From a bacterium (GTDB lineage Bacteria > Patescibacteriota > Microgenomatia > Daviesbacterales > UBA10151): DNA of 7,376 nt. Both the position numbers and the translations under genes were made by a program. Below, in pieces: positions 1 through 6,025 of the stretch (positions within the stretch are counted from its first letter, which is position 1; each line of letters starts with the position of its first letter). The DNA lies in assembly GCA_027364775.1 (NCBI GenBank), contig DAHXOS010000066.1, positions 1-7,376 of the forward strand, in the 5' to 3' direction. Below the pieces are notes generated by a model. It had not been told where the DNA came from. It did not search any database and saw nothing but the letters and a program-made list of their open reading frames with translations.

Positions 1-1267
1 CCACTACATGGTCTAAAAGTTCACCATTACTTTTGGCTTCCATAAAATGTATGTTTCCTTTATGTTCAAGCAATGACACCAGAGGATTAACTAAAGGATA
101 AATTCTCTTGCTAAAGGTTACTAATATCGAGGATAAAATTACTGAAATTACAGCTACTGCGGACATCACTGATAGAGTGGTTTGGGAGATCAATCCCTGT
201 TGAACTCCTAAAAGCAAAATAATTAGAGAAAATTCAGAGATTTGAGATAAGTTCAAGGAAGTTCTAAAAAGAGTATGTTTTCTGAAACCAAATAAACTTA
301 ACAAAAAAAGGAAGATTGTAGGTTTTATTAGCAAAGCATAAAAAGTAAAAATTAAAATTGCAGCTAAAGCTTGGGGTGTTAAAACATCCAAAATATTCCC
401 CTGTGAGCCTAAATAAACAAAAAATAAGGTAACAAAAAAGTCCCTTAAAGGTTTTACCTTACCCTGAATTTGAAATCTATAGGGAGAAGATGCCAAAGCC
501 ACTCCGGCTAAGAATGCACCGATAACCACTGAAAAACCTAAAGCCAAAGAAATTGAAGTAAAAATAAAACACCAAGTTATAGCATTTAAAAAAAGTAGCT
601 CTACAGAATTTGCTACTTCATCAAAAATTCTTTCTAAAATATACCTGGCAAAGATAAAGCTTAAGAAAAATAACCCTAAGGCTTTAAGTAAGAGTTGAAC
701 CAAAGACAAAGAGTCAAAACCTCCAGGAGAGAATAAATTACCACTTAAGGTGATCGCCATTAATACTAAAATTGCTAAAAGATCCTCAACCAATAAGATA
801 CCAATTGATAATTTCCCGTGCAGTGAGGCAGAATCATGTCTTTCTGAAAGCAACTTAATAATTACAACTGTTGAAGAAAAAGAAAGTCCAAGCCCCATTA
901 AGATACTTTCAGTCTGGCTAAAACCCAAAAAATAAGCCATGTTATATCCTACAAAAGCAGATAATGAGCTTTGGATTAAGGAGGAAATTAAGATAGGTTT
1001 ACTTAAGGATTTTAACTCCCTCAAATCAAGCTCCATCCCAATTAAAAACAAGACAAAAGCAATCCCAATATCAGGCAAAAATCTAAAAATACCTAAAGTA
1101 TTAGCATCTACTCCACCAATTCCAAACTGGGCAACTGTTCTGGTTAAAGAAAGTGATACTCCTGCCAGAAGATAGGCTACAACCAAAGGTAGTTTTAAAC
1201 GATGTACTAAATAACCAAATAGACAGGATAATGAAAGTACCAGGGCAAGTTGTAATAATATACTCAT
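1..1267 (-). CDS. CPA2 (Kef-type) cation/proton antiporter, membrane domain, 3' end cut by window
   Basis: The minus-strand frame is open from ATG at 1267 to the window edge (422 codons), so the C-terminus is missing. The visible part is almost wholly hydrophobic and matches the Kef/NapA-type exchanger fold, which moves monovalent cations or K+ against protons across the inner membrane. Landmarks are 'KLPLVVAYLLAG' (25-36), 'GLGLSFSSTVVIIKLL' (125-140), the ion-site segment 'GILLVEDLLAI' (156-166), 'GFSVVIGAFLAGVALA' (244-259) and 'SQISEFSLIILLLG' (341-354). The ion-site pair is Glu161-Asp162, where Kef proteins usually have QD and NapA types DD. The sequence ends at 'LLDHVV', where a TrkA-N nucleotide-binding domain typically begins in this family, so such a domain probably lies outside the window. 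It is the last visible gene of the operon, 54 nt after the RluA-like gene, with no clear Shine-Dalgarno. An in-frame TGA lies upstream of this ATG. Family assignment is firm; the transported ion is unknown. Confidence 0.88.
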   Translation of the reverse strand, partial: MSILLQLALVLSLSCLFGYLVHRLKLPLVVAYLLAGVSLSLTRTVAQFGIGGVDANTLGIFRFLPDIGIAFVLFLIGMELDLRELKSLSKPILISSLIQSSLSAFVGYNMAYFLGFSQTESILMGLGLSFSSTVVIIKLLSERHDSASLHGKLSIGILLVEDLLAILVLMAITLSGNLFSPGGFDSLSLVQLLLKALGLFFLSFIFARYILERIFDEVANSVELLFLNAITWCFIFTSISLALGFSVVIGAFLAGVALASSPYRFQIQGKVKPLRDFFVTLFFVYLGSQGNILDVLTPQALAAILIFTFYALLIKPTIFLFLLSLFGFRKHTLFRTSLNLSQISEFSLIILLLGVQQGLISQTTLSVMSAVAVISVILSSILVTFSKRIYPLVNPLVSLLEHKGNIHFMEAKSNGELLDHVV

Positions 1268-1304
1268 AAGATTTAAGAAGTATGATTTAAGAATACCGTA
1301 TATT

Positions 1305-1329
1305 TCATTAATCGTAAATCATTAATCGT
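1305..1329. repeat. 11-bp direct repeat across the RluA-like gene's stop codon
   Basis: On the minus strand ACGATTAATGA occurs twice with 3 nt between copies (period 14). The first copy contains the TAA stop of the RluA-like gene and the second lies in the spacer before the antiporter. The surrounding 20 bases, from GTAAA to TTTAC, also form an imperfect palindrome around ATTAAT. It may be a small tandem duplication or a protein-binding site; the sequence does not say which. Confidence 0.5.
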
Positions 1330-2086
1330 TTACAAGTGTTAGATTATTTAATACTTGCTTCAAATCTTCCGGCAAAGGACTCTCAAAACTCATCTTTTTT
1401 CCATCCTTAGGATGATAAAACTCTATCTTGGCTGCATGCAAAAATTGCCTTTTGCAAAATCTATTATCTAACCTGGCAGTTTTTCTACCGGCATATTTAC
1501 TATCTCCTACTATTGGATGATTAATAAATTTTAAATGGACTCTGATTTGGTGAGTTCTACCGGTTAAAGGAAAACACCTAACCAAGGTAAAATCTCCATA
1601 ATTTGAACGCTCTAATTTTCTCATTTGAATTTTGTTAAATCCCTCATAGAAAATTTTGAAATCCAAATTTTGAAACTTGAATTTACTCACAGGTTTATAC
1701 CTTGTTGAAGCCTCCTTACCTTGCTCATCTACTATAAATTTTTCTCTAGCCCGGGGGTTTCTTAAAATTGATCCCTCCACTACCCCCTCTTCTTCTATAA
1801 AACCATGGACTAAAGCCAAATACTCTTTTTTAACCATCCTTTCTTTAAATTGCAACTGCAAATTTTCTAAAACAGAGTTATTTTTGGCAATTAAAAGTAG
1901 TCCTGAGGTATCTTTATCCAATCTGTGGACAATTCCTGCCCTATTTGCACTAATAAAATATTCAGTTTCTAAAATGCTTTGGATTGTGCCCTCTTTTTGG
2001 GTTTCTGATGAATCAACCACTAGATTAGCATCCTTGTCTATGACCATAAGGTCAGAGTCTTGGTATATAACTTTAAACTGTGACAT
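1322..2086 (-). CDS. RluA-family RNA pseudouridine synthase without S4 domain
   Basis: The 254-residue protein converts specific uridines in rRNA or tRNA to pseudouridine in the cytoplasm. The catalytic signature 'GIVHRLDKDTSGLLL' lies at 51-65, with Asp57 (the Asp of HRLD) as the expected catalytic residue. The conserved tyrosine motif 'KKEYLALVHG' is at 86-95 and 'LTGRTHQIRVHL' at 174-185, followed by 'HPIVGDSKYAG' (190-200) and 'FLHAAKIEF' (215-223). These are in family order and the catalytic domain is complete. The usual N-terminal S4 RNA-binding domain of RluB/C/D types is absent: the protein begins directly with the 'VIYQDSDLMVIDKDANLVV' strand, as in RluA/TruC-like short forms. The ATG follows the TAA of the response regulator gene with no gap, so translation is probably coupled; there is no clear Shine-Dalgarno. 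The family is certain; the target uridine (23S, 16S or tRNA) cannot be read from sequence. Confidence 0.93.
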   Translation of the reverse strand: MSQFKVIYQDSDLMVIDKDANLVVDSSETQKEGTIQSILETEYFISANRAGIVHRLDKDTSGLLLIAKNNSVLENLQLQFKERMVKKEYLALVHGFIEEEGVVEGSILRNPRAREKFIVDEQGKEASTRYKPVSKFKFQNLDFKIFYEGFNKIQMRKLERSNYGDFTLVRCFPLTGRTHQIRVHLKFINHPIVGDSKYAGRKTARLDNRFCKRQFLHAAKIEFYHPKDGKKMSFESPLPEDLKQVLNNLTLVND

Positions 2087-2485
2087 TTAAGCTTGTGGAG
2101 TAATAGGTTTTAAATAGTTATGGATCTCTGTTAATACTTGATCCGGGTTGATTGCCGATTTGATTAAGTATCCTGCTGCACCTAATTCAAAACAATTTTT
2201 AACAATGGCATCCTGACCTAAGTTAGTTAACATCACAATTGGACCGTTAGCACTTTGGGGAGGGTTAATTTTATTTTCTTTCAAAATCATTAAACCGTCT
2301 TTTTTGGGTAACATAATATCCAACAAAATTAAGTTATAACCACCCTGATGTATTTTTTGAGCTGCTGTTTCTCCCTCTGCAGCTACATCAACTAAATATC
2401 CCTCAGCCTGCAAAAGTTCCTGATAAAACTCTCTTAAAAATTGGTCATCTTCTACAACTAGTAATCTGAATTTATTGTTGTCCAT
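2087..2485 (-). CDS. Single-domain response regulator (receiver only, CheY/Spo0F-like size)
   Basis: The 132-residue protein is one phosphoacceptor receiver domain. The acidic pocket is Glu12-Asp13-Asp14 in 'VVEDD', the phosphorylated aspartate is Asp56 in 'LILLDIMLP', and the switch residues are Thr87 ('MLTN'), Tyr106 and Lys109 ('GYLIKS'). All key residues are present, so it should be phosphorylated. The domain fills nearly the whole chain and only about 10 residues follow the last helix, so there is no DNA-binding or enzymatic output domain. It must act by protein contact or as a phosphorelay intermediate. It lies 48 nt after the histidine kinase gene on the same strand, which makes that kinase its likely partner, and it abuts the RluA-like gene. 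No Shine-Dalgarno is seen near the ATG (AAAAACAATA precedes it). The receiver call is firm; the output is unknown. Confidence 0.93.
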   Translation of the reverse strand: MDNNKFRLLVVEDDQFLREFYQELLQAEGYLVDVAAEGETAAQKIHQGGYNLILLDIMLPKKDGLMILKENKINPPQSANGPIVMLTNLGQDAIVKNCFELGAAGYLIKSAINPDQVLTEIHNYLKPITPQA

Positions 2486-2533
2486 TATTGTTTTTATATC
2501 ATAAACTAAACCTTAACCACTAGCCCCTAATCA

Positions 2534-4009
2534 TTATATTGATACAGGTTCTAAAGGTTTGGCTTGATCCCCTAACTTAATAGTATATTTAGCAGCGTTT
2601 GCCAAAACTTCTTTGTTGGCAACCGGTAGAGTAAAGATAAAAGTTGAACCTTTATTTAAACCGCCGGATTTAGCCCAGATTTTACCGCCCATTAAATTAA
2701 CCAAACTCTTAGAAATGTAAAGTCCTAGACCTGTTCCCCCGGTGGTAGCAGCCATAACATAAGAATTTTCCAACCTGCCAAATTTTTCAAATAATTTAGA
2801 TATATTTTCCTGGGTGATTCCCACGCCGGTATCTTTAACTAAAACTTCTACAATCTGCCCATCACAGAAAAAACTAACTTCTATAGTGCCCTCAACAGGT
2901 GTAAACTTAAGCGCGTTACCAATTAAATTAAGTAGCACCTGATGTACCTTATCCTGATCTGCAAAAACTAAAGGCAGTTGACTATTAGTTAATTTAAGAT
3001 GCAAATTTTTCTCCTTGGCTTTGACATCAACTTCTGAAAACACATCCTGAACCAGCTGTTGAATATCAAATTGTTTAGGTAAAACCTCAATACGTCCAGA
3101 CTCAATACGGGAGATATTTAACATATCGTTAACCAAATTAATTAATCTTTCAGTTGAGATTAAAGTCCGGCTTAAATATTTTTTCATTTTTTCACTTAAC
3201 ACTACATCAGGTCTATTTAAGGCCATCCAGGAATAAGACCTGATAGCTGTCATAGGAGTTCTAAGTTCATGAGAAGCAATAGACACAAAATCATCTTTTA
3301 ACTTATCCAATGCTTTTAGCTTGGTATTGGCTTCATTTAAACTCTCAGTGGTTTCTTGTAGGGATGTATACAACTTCGAGTTATATATAATAACTCCAAT
3401 TGTATTCATAAAGTCGGTAATTATATTCATTTCGTATTCTGTTACATTTTCCTGCTTCTTCTGAGTGCTAGCCAAAAATACACCAATAGGTTTATTTTTT
3501 AAAAAAATGGGTAAAACAAAAGTAGTTTTAGTACCCATAATTTCCTGTATTTTTGCAGCCTCTTCTCTTGTTAGAACTGGACCTAAAACATCATAAACAT
3601 CAGGAGTGGTAAAAATCTTTCTTTCTCTTAATGCCTTTGCCATTAAATTATTTGGATCATCAATAGATATTTCAATCTTATTAAATGGTTTTTTGATAGA
3701 GGCATTAAGAGTTTTTACAGCATTTTGAGCTTGAGAAGTAACTGAAGCACTGATTCTTCGGATTGTCCTAGTCCTTTCATCATATATAGACACCACACCC
3801 GTACCAAATTTTAACTCTTCAGGAATGCTGTTTGCAGTTTTTTGGACTACTGAATCAAAATCTAAATCCTCTAGAATCAATCTATAAATACGCCTAACAG
3901 CAGTAAGTGTTTTGGTTGTTTCATTAACTTTCCGTCTAAGAGAAAGCAAAGCTGAAACAAGAAAGATTATTAAAGCTATTGCTATTAATAGTAAGACAGA
4001 TAAAATCAT
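2534..4009 (-). CDS. Membrane-anchored GAF-domain sensor histidine kinase
   Basis: The 491-residue protein has one hydrophobic helix at about 2-23 followed by 'RRK', which places the rest in the cytoplasm. It has no sizeable extracytoplasmic domain. A GAF-like sensor region spans roughly 43-213 ('GVVSIYDERTRTIRRISAS', 'FVLPIFLKNKPIGVFLAST'), then a helical linker (214-240). The HisKA H-box is 'FVSIASHELRTP' with His247 as phosphorylation site. The ATPase domain shows the N-box 'NLIGNALKF' (361-369, Asn365), the G1 box 'DTGVGI' (393-398), the F-box 'LFEKFGR' (406-412) and the G2 box 'GGTGLGL' (424-430). All catalytic boxes are intact. The tail after about 463 is short and not a known domain. 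The receiver-only regulator follows directly, and the YrdC-like gene lies 28 nt upstream. AAGG just before the ATG is a weak ribosome site. The signal sensed by the GAF domain cannot be inferred. Confidence 0.93.
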   Translation of the reverse strand: MILSVLLLIAIALIIFLVSALLSLRRKVNETTKTLTAVRRIYRLILEDLDFDSVVQKTANSIPEELKFGTGVVSIYDERTRTIRRISASVTSQAQNAVKTLNASIKKPFNKIEISIDDPNNLMAKALRERKIFTTPDVYDVLGPVLTREEAAKIQEIMGTKTTFVLPIFLKNKPIGVFLASTQKKQENVTEYEMNIITDFMNTIGVIIYNSKLYTSLQETTESLNEANTKLKALDKLKDDFVSIASHELRTPMTAIRSYSWMALNRPDVVLSEKMKKYLSRTLISTERLINLVNDMLNISRIESGRIEVLPKQFDIQQLVQDVFSEVDVKAKEKNLHLKLTNSQLPLVFADQDKVHQVLLNLIGNALKFTPVEGTIEVSFFCDGQIVEVLVKDTGVGITQENISKLFEKFGRLENSYVMAATTGGTGLGLYISKSLVNLMGGKIWAKSGGLNKGSTFIFTLPVANKEVLANAAKYTIKLGDQAKPLEPVSI

Positions 4010-4037
4010 ATACCTTATTAAAGTATATAATTTTTCT

Positions 4038-4883
4038 TTACTGAGTTAAATGAAGCTTACCAAATATTCTCTCAAACCATGACTTAGGGGTAGGATCTTC
4101 AGCAGTAATAACTGGAACTTGAGCAGTTATTTCCCTACCATGAACTTGAATTACATCCCTAGGAATATACAATTCAGGAAAATTATGTTCTCTTAACGCT
4201 TCTTCTATTTCCTTAACTGATACGTTTCCGCTCCTATGTAATCTAGGTCTAATATCAGTAAAATCAAGCATAGAGGTAGATTTAAGTCTATAGGGCTTAT
4301 CTTTAAGATGGTCAAAATTAGCTTCTACTATACCATCAATGGTTGTTGAAAAATCATTCCATAGTCCCTTAGCTTCAATATGAGTAGGTTGGTCCTTTAA
4401 ATTAGCTGACGTACCTACCATAGCTCTAACTCCTCTTGCTCTTAATCTTTGATCTAATTGAATTAAAGGCTCATATTGTGTCCATATAACCACGATTGTT
4501 CCTTTTTCAGAATCTACTAAGTGCTGAGGAGCAGTTTTTGCTGCAGGAAAAATTATTCCTAATGCATGAATCCTTCGAAGCATAGGTTCTAAACCATTTA
4601 AATCGAATGGAACCCTATCCAAATCTCCTATTTCATGAATGACTGTAGGATCTGCAATAGTAATTAGTTTTTTATCCAATGGTCTACCTTTAGCTACATG
4701 GATTTGTTCAGCTGCAGCAGGGTTGTCTACATCTCCGAGCAACCCAAAAACACCATTGAAAGGAAAAGCAACTACCCCTCCTTTTATGATAATATCAGCT
4801 ACTTTATCTAAATGTTCTGGATTAGATGCCTGAAATCTGTGAGCTGCTCTAACAACTCTGCCAGCAGAAATTCTGTCATTCAT
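4038..4883 (-). CDS. Divergent YrdC/Sua5-domain protein (TsaC-like threonylcarbamoyl-AMP synthase family)
   Basis: The 281-residue protein carries a YrdC fold from about 25 to 230. TsaC/Sua5 enzymes make threonylcarbamoyl-AMP from threonine, bicarbonate and ATP, the first step to t6A37 in tRNA. Visible support: 'IIIKGGVVAFP' (31-41), the KxR pair Lys65/Arg67 in 'HVAKGRPLDKK', the SxN pair Ser159/Asn161 in 'VGTSANLKDQPT', and the closing strand 'STSMLDFTDIRPRLHRSGNV' (202-221). The usual 'PT(D/E)T(V)YGL' motif instead reads 'PFNGVFGLLG' (41-50), so substrate or activity may differ. About 45 residues follow the YrdC domain ('PRDVIQVHGREI', 'WFERIFGKL'), too short for a full Sua5 domain. It is the first gene of the leftward operon. 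A 10-codon frame ends 3 nt before the ATG, which has only a weak GAG as ribosome site. The fold is firm; authentic TsaC function is uncertain. Confidence 0.8.
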   Translation of the reverse strand: MNDRISAGRVVRAAHRFQASNPEHLDKVADIIIKGGVVAFPFNGVFGLLGDVDNPAAAEQIHVAKGRPLDKKLITIADPTVIHEIGDLDRVPFDLNGLEPMLRRIHALGIIFPAAKTAPQHLVDSEKGTIVVIWTQYEPLIQLDQRLRARGVRAMVGTSANLKDQPTHIEAKGLWNDFSTTIDGIVEANFDHLKDKPYRLKSTSMLDFTDIRPRLHRSGNVSVKEIEEALREHNFPELYIPRDVIQVHGREITAQVPVITAEDPTPKSWFERIFGKLHLTQ

Positions 4884-4886
4884 AAG

Positions 4887-4919
4887 CTACTCAGATAAAA
4901 TGCGTTCTTCTATTGCCAT
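4887..4919 (-). other. Possible 10-codon leader ORF before the YrdC-like gene
   Basis: The minus strand reads MAIEERILSE then TAG, ending 3 nt before the ATG at 4883 and in the same frame. A perfect TATAAT box ends 7 nt before its ATG, so a transcript could start at or beside this ATG and be translated without a leader. It may be a leader peptide that couples translation to the YrdC gene by reinitiation, or the remnant of a longer N-terminus cut by an amber codon. It could also be chance. Confidence 0.25.
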
Positions 4920-4926
4920 TTGATGT

Positions 4927-4932
4927 ATTATA
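4927..4932 (-). promoter_or_regulatory. Proximal -10 box for the leftward operon
   Basis: The minus strand carries TATAAT, an exact match to the sigma-70 -10 consensus, within GTATATAATACATC. The expected start point is about 4919. No good -35 lies 16-18 nt upstream (the sequence there is AGGAGA-like), so it may be weak or need an activator. Confidence 0.4.
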
Positions 4933-5032
4933 TACTATTTGTATATTTTTCTCCTATAGGATATTTAAATCCTTCCACTTCAAAGTAGTATATAAATTGG
5001 CAAATTTCACTTTATTTAGTTAAGTTCATTAA

Positions 5033-5061
5033 AACATAAACTTAATACCATATTTTGTCAA
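5033..5061 (-). promoter_or_regulatory. Distal sigma-70-type promoter for the leftward operon
   Basis: On the minus strand TTGACA (5061-5056), an exact -35 consensus, is followed after 17 nt by TATGTT (5038-5033), a 4/6 match to the -10. The start point would be near 5026, giving a leader of about 140 nt before the YrdC-like gene. Confidence 0.4.
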
Positions 5062-5122
5062 TATCAATACGTTCCGATCTCCAACCTTTTACTAATATAA
5101 GAAACAATTAAAAAGCATAAAT

Positions 5123-5152
5123 TTGACTTTCATTGAAATTCATGTGAATGAT
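5123..5152 (+). promoter_or_regulatory. Candidate promoter for the small membrane protein gene
   Basis: TTGACT (5123-5128) is a 5/6 match to the -35; AATGAT (5147-5152) follows after 18 nt with TG just before it, a 4/6 match to the -10. The start would fall near 5159, at the edge of the palindrome. TAAAAT at 5172-5177 is a better -10 by sequence but has no -35 at proper spacing. Confidence 0.3.
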
Positions 5153-5158
5153 TAATTC

Positions 5159-5185
5159 AACAATATATTGTTAAAATAATTGTTA
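5159..5185. promoter_or_regulatory. 14-bp perfect palindrome with repeated half-site, possible operator
   Basis: AACAATATATTGTT (5159-5172) is a perfect palindrome. The half-site motif ATTGTTA recurs, at 5167-5173 and 5179-5185, 12 bp apart and therefore nearly on the same face of the helix. The block lies between the candidate promoter and the Shine-Dalgarno of the small membrane protein gene, a position suited to a repressor site. AT-rich sequence makes short palindromes more likely by chance. Confidence 0.35.
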
Positions 5186-5186
5186 T

Positions 5187-5196
5187 AAGGAGGTGA
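5187..5196 (+). promoter_or_regulatory. Near-perfect Shine-Dalgarno that fixes the start at 5205
   Basis: AAGGAGGTGA is a full 10-nt complement of the usual 16S anti-Shine-Dalgarno. It ends 8 nt before ATG at 5205, a normal spacing. The in-frame GTG at 5193 lies inside this sequence and so is not the start. Confidence 0.85.
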
Positions 5197-5204
5197 GAAA
5201 AAGA

Positions 5205-5534
5205 ATGGATTTACTTTGGTACTTTTTAGCTGGTATGTTTGCGTGGAATTCTTTACCACATTTATTTAAAGGTATTACTGGACAAACTCATATGACTCCA
5301 TTTAAAAGAGTATCCTCACCAGAATTAAATGTAGCCTGGTCGTTTGTAAATATACTTTTTGCATTATACCTTCTCGGTCTAGCTAGTGGTAACGGGACTT
5401 TAGTTTTACCTTGGAATGCGAATTTGGGAGGTATAACTTTATGGGTTTTCCTAGGTGGTGGATTTGTTATGGCTCTTTATTTAGGTTATTTTTGGAGCAA
5501 TCCAAAAGCTAGACTCCCTTGGCATAGAGACTAG
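5205..5534 (+). CDS. Small orphan membrane protein, about three helices, unknown function
   Basis: I do not recognise a named family. From the ATG at 5205 the protein has 109 residues. Hydrophobic stretches lie at about 3-16, 42-61 and 76-97, so two to three membrane helices are likely. Distinct features are 'AWNSLPHLFKGITGQTHMTPF' split by the first loop, 'SSPELNVAWSFVNILFALYLLG' beginning the second helix, and a polar tail 'FWSNPKARLPWHRD'. The conserved-looking N-S-L-P-H-L and T-P-F residues near the first loop could be functional. It has no signal peptide. It is transcribed alone, divergently from the YrdC/kinase operon, with an exceptionally strong Shine-Dalgarno, a candidate operator upstream and its own terminator, so it may be highly expressed or conditionally induced. 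A longer start at GTG 5193 (113 aa) is unlikely because it overlaps the ribosome site. Confidence 0.8.
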   Translation: MDLLWYFLAGMFAWNSLPHLFKGITGQTHMTPFKRVSSPELNVAWSFVNILFALYLLGLASGNGTLVLPWNANLGGITLWVFLGGGFVMALYLGYFWSNPKARLPWHRD

Positions 5535-5551
5535 AGTTTGAAGAAATTATT

Positions 5552-5590
5552 AAAACTGGCTGGTGGGATAAAACTTACCAGCTAGTTTTT
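5552..5590. terminator. Intrinsic terminator, probably bidirectional
   Basis: AAAACTGGCTGGT (5552-5564) pairs with ACCAGCTAGTTTT (5577-5589) as a 13-bp stem with one G-U pair and a 12-nt loop, ending in a run of five T. It lies 18 nt after the small membrane protein gene. The A-run at the left arm gives a short T-run on the other strand, so it could also stop the converging DksA-like gene, though the wobble pair becomes an A-C mismatch there. Confidence 0.85.
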
Positions 5591-5614
5591 ATTGATAATT
5601 TAATTAAAATTAGA

Positions 5615-6025
5615 TTATTTCTTAGAAGTTTTTTTAGAGCAAGTAATACAAAGGGTAGCTGCAGGCATAACTTCTAATCTTTGTTTCTCTATTGCCTTAC
5701 CACATCTTTCACATTTTCCATATTTACCTGTCTTTAAATTCTGCAAAGCTTTGGATATACCCTCCAGCATGTGTCTTAAACTCGCCTTGGCTGCTACGGC
5801 ACGGGTGTGTACATCTGCCATCCAAGAATCTGTACCCGGTTCACTGCTTTCTGCCAAAGCGTTCATTAGTACCGGGTCATCTTTTTCCAAATCCTTAATT
5901 TCAGATTCAACCTTTCTTTGCTGATGGAGTAATACCTCTCTAATCCTTGTTAAGGTGAATCTATTGTTATTTGATTTTTTTAATATTGCTTTAGGCTTAG
6001 AACTCTTTTGGGTTAGCTTTGACAT
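5615..6025 (-). CDS. DksA/TraR-family zinc-finger protein
   Basis: The 136-residue protein has a basic N-terminus (1-30), a helical hairpin region (about 25-97), and a C-terminal four-cysteine zinc finger with Cys105, Cys108 ('CERC') and Cys126, Cys129 ('CITC'). 'KTGKYGKCERCGKAIEKQRL' followed by 'EVMPAATLCITC' is the family signature. DksA binds in the RNA polymerase secondary channel and, with ppGpp in E. coli, adjusts transcription of rRNA and amino acid genes. The coiled-coil tip of E. coli DksA has DxxDxA; here the region reads 'DPVLMNALAESSEPGTDSWM' (50-69), so the acidic tip residues are not laid out the same way. The start overlaps the end of the Lgt-like gene by 29 nt, and AGGAG lies 5 nt before the ATG. 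It converges on the small membrane protein gene across a terminator. Family is certain; a DksA-equivalent role is inference. Confidence 0.88.
   Translation of the reverse strand: MSKLTQKSSKPKAILKKSNNNRFTLTRIREVLLHQQRKVESEIKDLEKDDPVLMNALAESSEPGTDSWMADVHTRAVAAKASLRHMLEGISKALQNLKTGKYGKCERCGKAIEKQRLEVMPAATLCITCSKKTSKK

Larger units (their letters stand above)
4884..5204. other. Divergent AT-rich promoter region between the YrdC operon and the small membrane protein
   Basis: This spacer has no gene beyond a 10-codon leader frame. It holds two candidate promoters for the leftward operon (a -10 at 4927-4932 and a full TTGACA-17-TATGTT set at 5033-5061). On the other side are a candidate rightward promoter, a 14-bp palindrome and a strong Shine-Dalgarno. 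An AT-rich inverted repeat, TTAAGTT/AACTTAA, lies at 5020-5026 and 5039-5045, overlapping the distal leftward -10 box. Confidence 0.6.

Noticed and set aside
750..1175. Two plus-strand open frames (61 and 78 codons) inside the antiporter gene
   Set aside because: Both are antisense to a continuous membrane-protein frame with conserved motifs, and neither resembles a protein family.
1677..2090. 137-codon plus-strand open frame opposite the RluA-like gene
   Set aside because: It lies antisense to a protein with full family motifs, has no ribosome site and low-complexity Ser/Thr/Leu content; it is a shadow frame.
4639..4833. 64-codon plus-strand frame opposite the YrdC-like gene
   Set aside because: It is antisense to the conserved YrdC core and has no supporting start signals.
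5020..5045. TTAAGTT/AACTTAA hairpin as a terminator
   Set aside because: The stem is only 7 bp with one G-C pair and no T-tract follows; it is too weak to call.
5193..5204. GTG start giving a four-residue N-terminal extension of the small membrane protein
   Set aside because: The GTG is inside the Shine-Dalgarno itself; the ATG at 5205 has ideal spacing.
4884..5204. Riboswitch or small RNA in the long spacer
   Set aside because: I saw only short AT-rich inverted repeats and no recognisable aptamer core or G/C-rich conserved stems.
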